A DNA stretch of 64,000 bases from Vicia villosa. Its lineage: Eukaryota > Streptophyta > Magnoliopsida > Fabales > Fabaceae. The position numbers and the translations under genes were made by a program. How positions within the stretch are numbered: the stretch's first letter is position 1; every line of letters begins with the position of its first letter. A model generated the notes under the pieces. The model was given only the letters and a program-made list of their open reading frames with translations. It did not search any database and was not told the DNA's origin. Of the stretch, positions 1 through 10,282 are shown in pieces. The stretch is from NCBI RefSeq assembly GCF_029867415.1, contig NC_081184.1, positions 73,940,364 through 74,004,363 on the forward strand, read 5' to 3'.

Positions 1-16
1 TGTTTTTGTCATCATC

Positions 17-30
17 AAAAAGGGGGAGAT
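17..30 (+). promoter_or_regulatory. copia A polypurine tract
   Basis: The purine run AAAAAGGGGGAGAT lies directly against the TGTTAGAACA start of the LTR at 31. It is the expected primer site for plus-strand DNA synthesis and shows that the LTR to its right is the 3' LTR of a plus-strand element whose body lies left of the window. The same run, inverted, abuts the 3' LTR of copia B at 55818. Confidence 0.85.
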
Positions 31-615
31 TGTTAGAACAAGATTTGTTCTGATCAATATTCTTAGTTTTGATGATAACAAGGATATGAATTTTGTGTGA
101 GATAATGTGGTACTCTAATACATTGCAATTTCCCTTTCAGGAAATATATAAAGAGTATGCACAAATCAGCGCTCAGAAGCTTTGACTCAGAAGGTTCAGC
201 ATGCAACATCAGAACAAGGTCTGGAAAGACATCAGAAGATGGTCAAGGCAGAATCAGAACATGGGTCTATGGAAGCATCAGAAGAACTTGAGATCAGAAG
301 CAGAAGCACTGACGTTCTCATGGTATCACGCTCAGAAGCACTTCAAGGTCAGAAGACAAGAAGATGCTATGCACCAAGCTGTTTGACTCTGATGATATTC
401 AAATGTTGTATACACAAACATCAGATCAGAAGAAAGTACAGGTGGCAGGCTACGCTGACTGACAAAAGGAACGTTGGAAGCTATTAAAGGCAACGTCAGT
501 AGACAAAGCATGAACAAGGCTCGAGGTAGTTGACAAAAGCGTGAAACATTAAATGCAATGTTGTACGGAATACGCAAAGCATTAAATGCTCCCAACGGTC
601 ATCTTCTCAAGTGCC

Positions 616-624
616 TATAAATAT
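616..624 (+). promoter_or_regulatory. copia A LTR TATA box
   Basis: TATAAATAT follows GTGCC and sits near the middle of the LTR, where the U3/R border is expected. It is conserved as the inverted sequence at 55237-55245 and 63732-63740. It probably sets the start of the genomic RNA about 30 bp downstream. Confidence 0.6.
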
Positions 625-861
625 GAAGTTCTGATGAGAAGCAAGGTTACCAATCCTGAACGAACTTATTCTGAAAAACTTGCTGAAACGCTGTTCAACT
701 CAAAGTTCAGAAACTTCATCTTCATCAAAGCTCACTACATTGTTGTTGTAATATATTAGTGAGATTAAGCTTAAACTTTAAGAGAAATATCACTGTTGTG
801 ATTATAGCTTTTCAGAAGCATTGTAATACTCTTAGAATTGATTACATTAATTTGTAAGTAA

Positions 862-1050
862 CTAGAGTGATCAAGTGTTGATCAGGATACTCTAGGAAGT
901 CTTAGCTTGTGCCTAAGCAGTTGTAATTAGAGTGATCATGTGGTGGTCAGGATACTCTAAGAAAGTCTTAGCTTGTGTCTAAGCATTTGTTCCTAGAGTG
1001 ATCAGGTTGTGATCAGGATACTCTAGAAGACTTAGTCGCGGACTAAGTGG
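862..1050 (+). repeat. Three tandem repeats in copia LTR R/U5
   Basis: Three units of about 63 bp each start with TAGAGTGATCA, contain GATACTCTA and end in a GTCTTAGCTTGTG...CTAAGCA segment. They are present in all three LTR copies of this family in the window (inverted at about 54835-55010 and 63330-63505), so they are an old family feature. Confidence 0.75.
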
Positions 1051-1243
1051 AAAACCATTGTAATCTGTTGCGATTAGTGGATTAAATCCTCAGGTGAGGT
1101 AAATCACTCCGTGGGGGTGGACTGGAGTAGTTTAGTTAACAACGAACCAGGATAAAAATAACTGTGCAAATTGTTTTTATCGTTCAAGTTTTTAGACTAC
1201 ACTTATTCAAACCCCCCCTTTCTAAGTGTTTTTCTATCCTTCA

Positions 1244-1762
1244 TGTTTTACCACAAAATACAACCAATTTAAAACATCTACAGTATAGATGCACATTGTA
1301 TTCTGTGGACTTAACTATTTTCCTCCTCACAATTATAGTGCTTGCTCAATTTGTTCAGACTCCATTCAAGGGTGTGAAACTATGATCAATGATCTTCAGA
1401 AGCTGTTGGATAGAGGAATCATCAGTATATTAAGAAGGAAAAGAAGTGAATAAACTCATTCTGTTAATATGGTGCATGGATGCCCTGGGAGGTACCAAGT
1501 ATGGGATATCCGTTTCATCAGAGAACCATTGGTCCCAATGCACATAAGGCTATGCCGGTTGGCTTTCTTTCAACATGATCATAATGCCTGTAGAATTTGT
1601 TCTGAAAATCCTCGAGGCTGTCGTCAAGTCAGAAGATAAATTCAGAAGATGTTGGATGAGAGGACTCTCCACATTACCTATGAAAGAGATAATGACATTA
1701 ATATGGTGACTGCTGAGTTCCCGGTCCCCGAAATTGTGGAGATATCTTATGACAGTTAAAAC
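1244..1762 (+). pseudogene. gag: Ogre gag C-terminal remnant
   Basis: No open frame crosses this stretch, but short pieces read like the C-terminal part of Ogre gag, including a QFVQTPFKGVK-like segment near 1350 and INDLQKLLDRGI near 1385-1425. It runs into the gag/protease frame that opens at 1763. Copia A ends at 1243, so the upstream gag lies on the other side of that insertion. The region is heavily frameshifted and its exact boundaries are uncertain. Confidence 0.5.
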
Positions 1763-3138
1763 ATGGCTGCTATTCCTCTCACAATTCAAATGCCAAAGCC
1801 ATTTCCTTACAACTCAAGTACTACTGTTCCTTGGAGATATGGTGCCACCTTCATAACAGAGGAAGAAGAAGTTAATCCTGAACTTGAGTCAACTGTTGTG
1901 AACATTGCTGATATAAGCCGTATGACTCGAAGCGGTCATTTGTTTGCACCATTTCCTCCTAAGCCAAGAAGTAATTTGTCCATACAAGTTCCTCCTCAAA
2001 AGGATGTGCCTAGGAAGGATCCTGATATCCCTAAGCCTGTCTTTGAGACTAAAGCTGATGATGCGGAAGAATTTCTGAACCTAATCAAGAAGAGTGACTA
2101 CAATGTAGTTGACCAGCTCCTTTAGACACAATCAAAGATAACCTTGTTGGCCTTATTGGTACCCTCAAAAGCTCACCGGAACGCTCTAATGAAAGTTCTG
2201 AAGCAAGCCTACATTGAACAAGATGCAACCCTCGAGCAGTTTGATAATGTTGTTTCCAACATCACCATCAACAATGTGTTGAGCTTTAGTAAAGAAGAAC
2301 TTCCCCCGAAAGGACTGGAACACAATCATGCCCTACATATCTCCATGAAATATGGAGAAGATACCCTGACAAATGTGCTAGTTGATACTGGTTCATCCTT
2401 GAATGTCATGCCCAGAAGCACCTTAGAAAGACTGTCCTATCAAAGGGCAACTATAAAGCTGAATGGGATTGTTGTGAAGGCTTTTGATGGTTCCAAATGC
2501 ACCGTGATTGGAAATATTGATCTTCCTATCCGCATCGGATCTCATGATTTTGATATCGCTTTTTAGATAATGGATATGTACCCCGCTTACAGCTGTTTGT
2601 TGGGAAGACCCTGGATCCATAGCGCTGGAGATGTTACCTCCACTCTCCACCAGATGCTGAAATTTGCTGTAAGAGATAAGTTGATTATTGTTTACGGAAA
2701 ACAAACTATGTTCGAGAGTCAGTTGTCTTCTATCCCCAATATTGAAGAATTTGAAGCTCAACTCCAAGCATTGGAAATTGTCAATCCTGAGTTCGGAAAG
2801 AAAGATGGTGCGTCTATTTCATCTTGGAAAGATGCCCAACAAGTGGTTGCCCAAGGATCTTATGAAGGCTGGGGGCAAGTTATTGAACTTCCCACCAACA
2901 AGAACAAAAGTGGTCTAGGATTCACATCCCAGAAGTTAAAAGGAAAAGAATCTGAGTATGGAAGCTGCAGCAAGACTCTGCATGAGACTTTTCAAAGTGC
3001 TGGCTACATCAACCCAAATAAACAGGATATAACTGCTATCATTGAAGATGTTCCAGAATGTTCAAGCTTCGTGACGCGTAGAAAGGACAACTCCAACTGG
3101 ACATCCGTCAGCATCTCTTATGTTGTTCATGAGTCAAA
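1763..3138 (+). pseudogene. pro: Ogre gag-protease (broken)
   Basis: Three consecutive frames (1763-2125, 2144-2566, 2570-3142) together read as the Ogre protease region. The retroviral aspartic protease core LVDTGSSLNVMP is at about 2380-2412, and the flap and C-terminal part VKAFDGS...LLGRPWIH follow to about 2622. Stops are TAG at 2123 and TAG at 2564; the codon context suggests both were Gln codons altered by C-to-T. The protease would cut the Gag-Pol polyprotein. The frame ends at a GT at 3139 that matches a splice donor, and the RT frame opens after the predicted intron. The copy is non-functional. Confidence 0.85.
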
Positions 3139-3437
3139 GTAATTTTCTGTCTTTTAAAAAACATTTCGCTTTGCCCAAGGCGAATGAGTAATGTGTTGGG
3201 CTGTTTAAAATAATTCCTTTTGTTCTGCCTAAGACAAAAGTTAGCTTATGTAGGGATTTGTTTCAAATCATTAATAAAAAGCATTTTTTTTGCTTCCCTT
3301 TTGTTTATCACTTATCGTTTTTTTGAAAATGGTAACATCTAAAAAACCCATAAAATAAATCAAAATTCTTTTTCAAATTTTCACATACACCTTTTCTTTT
3401 ATTTGTTCCTAAAAAGCAGAACATAAATCATGTGCAG
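3139..3437 (+). other. Predicted Ogre intron between protease and RT
   Basis: Ogre elements are known for an intron that splits protease from RT. Here a GTAATT donor at 3139 follows the protease frame, a T-rich non-coding stretch of 299 bp follows, and TGTGCAG at 3431-3437 is the acceptor. Joining 3138 to 3438 keeps the frame: AA plus A gives Lys, followed by the open frame LSLDKPAEN. An alternative AG at 3419 would run into a stop at once. This is prediction only. Confidence 0.6.
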
Positions 3438-4590
3438 ATTATCTCTTGATAAACCCGCTGAAAATAATGATCCTAGGCCCTCTCCCAACTTTGAATACCC
3501 TGTGTACGAAGCTGAAGAAGAGAGTAGTGAAGAGATCCCTGAAGATATAACCCATCTACTTGAGCACGAGGAAAAGATCATTGAGCCGCACAAAGAGCCT
3601 TTGGAAGTAATCAATTTAGGTACTGAAGAAGATAAAAGAGAAGTGTGAATTGGGGCATTGTTAGAAACAAGCGTCAAAGAGAAAATGGTTGATTTGTTGA
3701 GAGTATATGTGGATGTCTTTGCTTGGAGCTATCAAGATATGCTTGGGTTGGATACCACTATTGTAGCACATAGATTACCGTTAAAGCCAGAATGTCCGCC
3801 TGTCAAACAGAAGTTGAGGAGAACTCACCTAGATATGGCAGACAAGATCAATGAAGAGGTACAGAAACAAATCAACGTCGGTTTCCTCGTCACATCAAAA
3901 TATTCTCAGTGGTTGGCCAACATAGTGCCCATTCCCAAGAAAGATGGAAAAGTCAAAATGTGTGTTGATTACAGAGATTTAAACAGAGCAAGTCCAAAAG
4001 ATGATTTCCTGCTACCCCACATTGACATGTTGGTGGATAGCACTGCTAAGTTTAAAGTCTTCTCATTTATGGATGGATTCTCGGGTTACAATCAAATCAT
4101 GATGGCACCTGAAGATATGGAGAAGACAACTTTTATCACACCCTGGGGTATGTTTTGTTATCGTGTGATGTCATTTGGTCTAAAAAATGCTGGAGCAACT
4201 TACCAAAGAGCCATGAAGACTCTCTTCCATGACATGATTCACAAAGAAATTGAAGTTTATGTCGATGAAATGATTTCCAAGTCTACATCAGAAGAAGAAC
4301 ATGTGGGGAACCTGCTGAAGTTGTTCCAACGTTTAAAAAAATATAAGCTGCGTGTGAATCCAAGTAAGTGCACATTTGGTGTTCGCTCTGGAAAACTACT
4401 AGGTTTCATCGTCAGCCAAAGAGGTATTGAGGTTGATCCCTACAAAGTCAAAGCCATTCAAGAAATGCCTCCTCCAAGAACAAAAAAACAAGTCAGAGGA
4501 TTTCTTGGACGATTGAATTACATCTCCAGATTTATATCTCACATGACTGCAACTTGTGGACCGATATTTAAGCTTCTCCGCAAGGACTAA
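3438..4590 (+). pseudogene. Ogre reverse transcriptase (broken)
   Basis: After a short acidic linker (3438-3645) and a TGA at 3646, the frame 3658-4590 is a Ty3-gypsy RT: PIPKKDGKVKMCVDYRDLN, then FMDGFSGYNQI, then FITPWGMFCYRVMSFGLKNAGATYQ. The catalytic block reads YVDE (about 4258-4269) instead of YVDD, so one metal-binding aspartate is changed. The segment ends at TAA 4588, and reading continues in the same frame into RNase H. Two stops plus the altered active site mean this copy cannot make active RT. Confidence 0.9.
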
Positions 4591-5013
4591 GAATGTAAAT
4601 GGACAGAAGAATGTCAAAAATCTTTTGAGGATATTAAAGAATACCTGCTGAAACCCCCAATCTTAAGCCCTCCAGTGGAAGGAAGACCTTTGATCATGTA
4701 TTTGAGCGTACTTGAATATTCTATGGGATGTGTCCTGGGTCAACAAGACGAGTTTGGTCGAAAAGAGTATGCCATTTATTACTCGAGCATAAAGTATACC
4801 GACTGTGAAACAAGATATTCACTACTCAAAAAAACTTGCTACAATCTTGTATGGGCTGCTCGCCGGCTAAGGCAGTACATGTTGACTCATACGACATATC
4901 TCATATTCAAAATGGATCCAATCAAATACTTATTTGAAAAGCCTGCGTTGACTGGAAGAATTTCCCGCTGGCAGATGTTATTATCAGAGTACGACATCCA
5001 ATGTTGTGCCTAA
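4591..5013 (+). pseudogene. Ogre RNase H domain (broken)
   Basis: The segment continues the RT frame after TAA 4588: FEDIKEYL near 4627, LGQQDEFGRKEYAIYY near 4735, and RRLRQYMLTHTTYLI near 4865. This is the connection/RNase H part of a Tat-lineage polyprotein. TAA at 5011 interrupts it, after which the frame reads on as KAIKGSVLADHLA. Confidence 0.8.
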
Positions 5014-5684
5014 AAAGCCATCAAAGGAAGTGTTTTAGCCGATCATTTGGCCTCCCAACCTATTGATGATGATCAATCTTTACAAGTTGATTTCTTGGAA
5101 GAAGAGATCATGTATTTGAAATCAAAATATTATGAGGAACCTTTACATGGAGAAGGATCTGATCCTGAATCCCGATGGGGTTTAATATTCGAAGGAGTTG
5201 TTAATACTTATGGTAGAGGAATTGGGGCAATCATTGTTATGCCACAAGGTTCTCATGTACCGTTCACTGCAAGACTGATGTTCGACTGCACCAACAATAT
5301 GGCAGAGTACGAAGCTTGTATCATGGGACTAAAAGAAGCCATTGATCTTAGAATCAAGATTCTGGATGTATATGGAAATTCTGCTCTAGTTATTAATCAG
5401 ATCAAGGGAGAATGGGAGACCCGTTATCCTGGTTTAATTCCTTACAGAGATTACGCCCGAAGACTGCTAACCTTCTTCAAAAAGTTGAATTCCATCACAT
5501 ACCTCGTGAGGAAAATCAAATGGCAGATGCATTGGCTACTCTAGCTTCCATGTATCAAGTAAAGTTTCCAAATGAAGCTCCTCAAATTACAATCATGCGC
5601 CTGGATAGGCCGGCTCATGTATTCACTGCTGAAACTGTCACAGATGACAAGTCGTGGTTTTATGACATCAAAGTCTTCTTATAA
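5014..5684 (+). pseudogene. Ogre archaeal-type second RNase H (broken)
   Basis: Tat/Ogre elements carry an extra RNase H of archaeal type between RNase H and integrase. The blocks WGLIFEGVVNTYGRGIGAII, FDCTNNMAEYEAC and VYGNSALVINQIKGEWETR (about 5175-5420) match that domain. The first catalytic residue, usually Asp in FDG, is Glu (FEG). A frameshift near 5500 moves the reading to the frame containing HIPREENQMADALATL, and the frame stops at 5682. Confidence 0.75.
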
Positions 5685-6412
5685 AAACAAGAGTACCCAC
5701 CTGGGGCATCTAGCAAAGACAGAAGAACTTTGAGAAGATTGTCCGGTAATTTCTTCCTAACTCGAGATGTGCTCTACAAATGGAGTTTTGATATGGTATT
5801 GCTCAGATGTGTGGATAGACACGAAGCAAACCAATTAATGCAAGAAATTCATGAAGGATCTTTTGGTACTCATGCCAATGGACATGCAATGACAAGAAAG
5901 ATACTGAAAGCAGGTTACTATTGGATGACAATGGAATCTGACTGTTACAGGTATGTGAAGAAGTGCCAAAAATGCGAGATCTATGCTGCTAAGATCCATG
6001 TGCCTTCGACGCTTCTCAATGTTATCTCCTCTCCATGGCCTTTCTCTATGTGGAGAATTGATATGATTGGAATTATTGAACCTAAGGCTTCAAATGGACA
6101 TCGTTTCATCCTGGTCACCATTGATTACTTCACCAAATGGGTCGAAGCCGCCTCTTACGCCAATGTTACTCGACAAGTGGTAGTAAGATTTATCAAGAAC
6201 AATCTCATTTGTCGCTACGGTGTACCCAACAGAATCATTATTGATAATGGTTCCAATATGAACAACAAGATGGTGAAAGAGTTATGTGGTGAGTTCAAAA
6301 TTGAGCATCACAATCCCTCTACTTACCGTCCAAAGATTAATGAAGCGGTAGAAACAGCTAACAAGAATATCAAAAAGATTGTCCAAAAAATGGTTTCGAC
6401 TTACAAGGACTG
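5685..6412 (+). pseudogene. Ogre integrase, N-terminal part, split by solo LTR
   Basis: The frame from about 5730 contains the HHCC zinc domain (HEGSFGTHANGH ... CYRYVKKCQKC) and the DDE core: WRIDMIG (Asp), IIDNGSNMN (Asp) and NEAVETANKN (Glu). The three catalytic acids are kept. Reading breaks at 6412 because an Ogre-type solo LTR is inserted. The rest of the domain resumes at 9789 as DWHEMLP. The trailing part of the open frame to 6524 belongs to the inserted LTR, not to integrase. Confidence 0.9.
6408..6412 (+). repeat. Target duplication GACTG, left copy
   Basis: GACTG here and at 9789-9793 brackets the solo LTR. Removing the LTR and one copy restores continuity of the integrase segment YKD-WHEM. 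Confidence 0.9.
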
Positions 6413-9400
6413 TGTCATACCCCAAAATTTGCCCATCATATTTTTACTGTTAAGCTTATTCAAGAATCAAAGGCTCAAGGCTGGACTAATTGCATACTCT
6501 CCTAATCAAAGGGTTTCAAATTAGGGTTTTGAATCTCTTAAGGAAGATGAGTGAATCAAGGTTTAAAGTAGGATCCATATGACCTCCTATGATTCAAATC
6601 AACCCCATGACAAATTTCAAGCCTCGATTCCCAAGGTTGCTCAGTCAAAAACTCAGATAATCAATAGTTGACTAGTTTGACCTAAAAGTCAACTGTGGTC
6701 AAAATACAGTCAAAATTCCAGATTTTTGGTCAACATCCTTATTTTGAAGTAACATTCATCATTTTATCAAGGGTTGATCATGATTCATCAAGGGAAGTTC
6801 AGAAATAAACAAAACTCAAAGTTTCTAAATTAGGGTTTTTGACCTAAAAGTCAACTGAACTTTGACCAGCCATAACTTTCACATGGAACATCATAAATTT
6901 CCAAACCATAGCCTATTTTGAAGAAAATTTAATTTTCTACAACTTTGTCTCTCTAAAGCCAATGCCAAAAATGCTTTATTTGGGAGATATGAGCCAAAAC
7001 ATTATAGGTCCTTTTTGAAAGTCAACCAAAAGCAGTTTTTTATCAAAGCCCATATCATCAATATAAAATCTCCAAATGGGAAAATGGTTCCAAAGTGGCT
7101 TGTATAGGACATCTTGGGCTTTCAAAAAGTCCTAGAATTATTCCATATCTTAAAAATTGAGGGATATATGCCTTATCAAAGTTTGACAAATTTGGGTGAA
7201 AAATGTGAAACAAATATGTATCAAAATGAGTTTTTTTGCAAACGGGCCCAATCTTTTTTGATTCAATCTTGATCCTCAAGCTATGCAAGACATCCAATCC
7301 AATTGCCATGAATTTTTGAAACTTATTTGATTTTATATGAATTTTTATTCATTTAAAAGTGATGTAAATCATGTAAGTCAAAGGGAAAAATCAAAGATTT
7401 GATTGGGAATACATTTGTAACCAAATCCAATCATCATTTATGCCTCATAAACTAGAAAATTTTATACAAAGAGGAGATTGGCAAGATTGAAGCAAAATTG
7501 GACAATTTTAGAAAGAAAAAAAAATCAAATTTCAATCAAATTGTCAATTATTGATTCAAGAAGATTGAATCAAGTTTTGTTGCCCTAATCCAATCTCATA
7601 TATATATATGTACAACAAGTCCAGGTGCATAGTGGACGAAATTTTTGGAGAAAGAACCCTATTCAAGAAGCGATTTTTCTTCAAAAAAACTCAAGGTCGA
7701 TTTTGGAGTTGGGAGAGGTTTCAAAGCATTCTGAAGATTCAAACGTGTTCCTGGGATGATTCTGAAGCTGTACCAATCCTTACCTTCAACCAACGCATCC
7801 TAAATCACTCCATAACAGTCCACGGTTTGCTCTCTAAATCCTAAGTCGATCTCGTCAAGTCGTGATGCATAAATGAATTTCGCTTGCATATTATTGATCC
7901 TTGTGATGTTTAGAATGTTTTTGGTTCATTAATTTGATGTTTACGTGAATATATAACGAATTTCCATTGTTGAACATTAGGGTTCGTTTTTAGGGTTTCT
8001 CGTCGCAGGTAGAATTGGGCCAAATTAAGGCCATGGCCCAGTTCGCAGGGACGAACTGAATCGAACCATGGTATTCCTCTTAATTTTTACGTGTGTATGA
8101 ACGCTTTAGCGATTTACAGGTGTAGCAGATACAGGTTTTTTATGGCTAACATATAACAGGCGCTGTAAAAAGATAAGTTGCAGGTGCAAGGTAGAAGACG
8201 ATGGCGTGGCAGGACGTCATTGGTCCGATTTGAATGAAAAGCACGCGTTGGCTTTTTGAGGCGTCTGGGAATCAGGTGCACGCGTTTCATTGTGGACTAC
8301 GATGAGCCTTCATCATCCAGCCAACAAATCCTTCATGATTCATATCCAACGCTCTAAAACGAGCAGTCCACCATGCACCTCCAAGGCTTGTCCACACAGG
8401 ATTCCATGCGTTAGTTTTTTTTAAAAAAAATTATTTGATTTTTAATTGTTTTTTTATTGGTTTCTTCCTTTTTTTTATATAACTCTTTTAAATTTTTTTT
8501 AATCTTTTTCATCTTTAAAATAACAAACTTTTTTTTTAATAAAAATAAATAATAAATATAAATAAATAATTTTTTTTAATAATTAGTAAATTCATTAGGT
8601 TTAAATTAAATTAATAAATTAATTTTTTAGGTTTAAGTAAATTAGGATTTTATTTAAATAACTAAAATAATTAGGTTTAAATATTTATTTTTTAGGTTTG
8701 CAGTTAATTTAAATAATTAGGGTTAATTTAATCTGGATTAGTCAAACTAAAATTAATTAGGTTTATAACCAATAATTAATTTTAGGATCGTCTAGCCTCG
8801 ATTTTAAACAAAACCCTAGGGTAACCCTAAAAGTCTTAGATAGGTGTCGTCCATTAACCTATTTTTTACTAACCTTCTTTATTATAAAATTATTTGTTTT
8901 AAAATCAGGGTTTGCCCCTTCAATTTTCAAAAACCTTTTATTTTTCCCTTTTAATTTTCCTTGCAATCATTCGAGTTTATCCCGTCTTATTTTTGTGACT
9001 TGTAATAGTTAATTAGGCTTAATTTTCGCGCTCATTTCTTCACTATATTGTATCTTCCCCAAAGCCTTGTAATAGTTTAGGTTTATTTTCCTGTCCTTTA
9101 ATTTCTGCCTTTTATTTTCTGCATTCACGGGTTTTGCCTACGGAGTTGCCTAAACAAAAATGATCTCGCCACTCGATGTTGCCTGTGATTAATGATGATA
9201 ACCCCTTTCAATTGCTAAGGTATCCTCACTGGTTGCCTAAATGACTATGATATCCTTCCCTGAGACTACCTGCCCTCTTTATGGTAGGGACAGTCTTATG
9301 GCGAACGATAATCCTCGATGACCCTTTTCACATCCAATGAAAGGACTACCCGCCCTCTTGATGGTATGGATAGCCCTTTCAAACAAAAAGTCTTAAAGAA

Positions 9401-9788
9401 CAGAAAAATTTAAACTTAAGGTAGGTGCTCTTAAATGCTTGCTCTATTCAAATTCAAATCAAAAATACTTTTCCCACTCCTTTTTCAAATCAATTCAAAA
9501 AGGCTACGCTTATTTTACAAGCTAAAGTCCTTATTCAAATTCTTTTTCTATTCACACACTACAAATATTTTGAAAACATAAGTGAGCTATGCAACTAAGA
9601 GCCCATGGATAACTATGGATACAAATGGTGCTTACACCTTCCCTTTGTATAACCTACCCCCCGAACTCAAAGTCTTTTAAAAGGTCTTTTCTGTTCTTTT
9701 AGCCTTTCTAAATTGGACAAAATAAAAGTCGGTGGCGACTCTTGCTATCCGCAACATTTTTAAAAGTCAGTTCTCCCACTGTATTACA
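6413..9788 (+). mobile_element. Solo LTR of an Ogre-type element
   Basis: This 3376-bp unit begins TGTCATACCCC, ends GTATTACA and is flanked by GACTG on both sides. It has no PBS, PPT or coding interior, which is what LTR-LTR recombination leaves. The start matches the LARD LTR (12840) and the minus-strand Ogre LTR (42363 inverted). A TATA-like run lies at about 7598-7609 and an AT-rich block at 8400-8800. A half copy of the Ogre PBS (TGGCGACTCT) sits at 9732-9741, 47 bp from its end. Short open frames inside are chance. Confidence 0.88.
7596..7610 (+). promoter_or_regulatory. Solo LTR TATA-like run
   Basis: An alternating TATATATATATATG run lies upstream of ACAACAAGTCC, in the middle third of the LTR. 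It is a plausible Pol II core promoter for this LTR. Composition alone supports it. Confidence 0.4.
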
Positions 9789-10282
9789 GACTGGCATGAA
9801 ATGCTCCCTCTTACTCTGCACGGGTACCGTACTACAATTCGCACTTTGACTGGGGCAACACCTTTTTCCTTAGTATATGGCATGGAAACCGTACTCCCGG
9901 TAGAGGTCAAGATTCCCTCCTTAAGGATCCTAATGGAAGCCAAGATATCATAAGCTGAATGGTGTCAAGCTAGATACGATCAGTTGAACCTTATTGAAGA
10001 GAAAAGAATGACCACATTATGCCACGGTCAGCTTTACCAAGAAAGAAGGAAGAGAGCTTTTGACAAGAAAGTCAAACCTTGAAGATTCAAGGAAGGCAAT
10101 CTCGTGCTCAAGAAGATATTACCTCTTCAACCAAATCCTAGGGGAAAATGGACCCCAATTATGAAGGCCCATACATTGTCAAGAGAGCCTTATGAGGTGG
10201 TGCTTTGACTCTTACGACTATGGATGGTGAAGAATTCCCACGTCCCGTGAATACCGATATGGTCAAGAAATACTTCGCCTAA
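9789..10282 (+). pseudogene. Ogre integrase, C-terminal part
   Basis: Reading resumes after the solo LTR with [15 protein letters not shown], then [20 protein letters not shown], both typical of the Tat/Ogre integrase. Stops follow at 9951 (TAA) and 10082 (TGA), and a further frameshift lies near 10170. The end of the polyprotein is probably the KKYFA-stop at 10280. The stretch is clearly homologous and clearly dead. Confidence 0.85.

Larger units (their letters stand above)
31..1243 (+). repeat. 3' LTR of SIRE-like copia element A
   Basis: This is a 1213-bp LTR with TG...CA ends, preceded by a polypurine tract. It matches, in inverted orientation, the two LTRs of copia B (54620-55817 and 63115-64000), so both elements belong to one family. 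U3 is unusually rich in the hexamer TCAGAA. A TATA box lies at 616-624 and a threefold repeat of about 63 bp follows at 862-1050. The sequence after 1243 is decayed Ogre gag, so copia A inserted into the Ogre. The matching target duplication is outside the window. The copia class comes from the gag-integrase of its sister at 59634-63028; the SIRE/Maximus lineage is inferred from the large ORF downstream of pol there. Confidence 0.85.
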
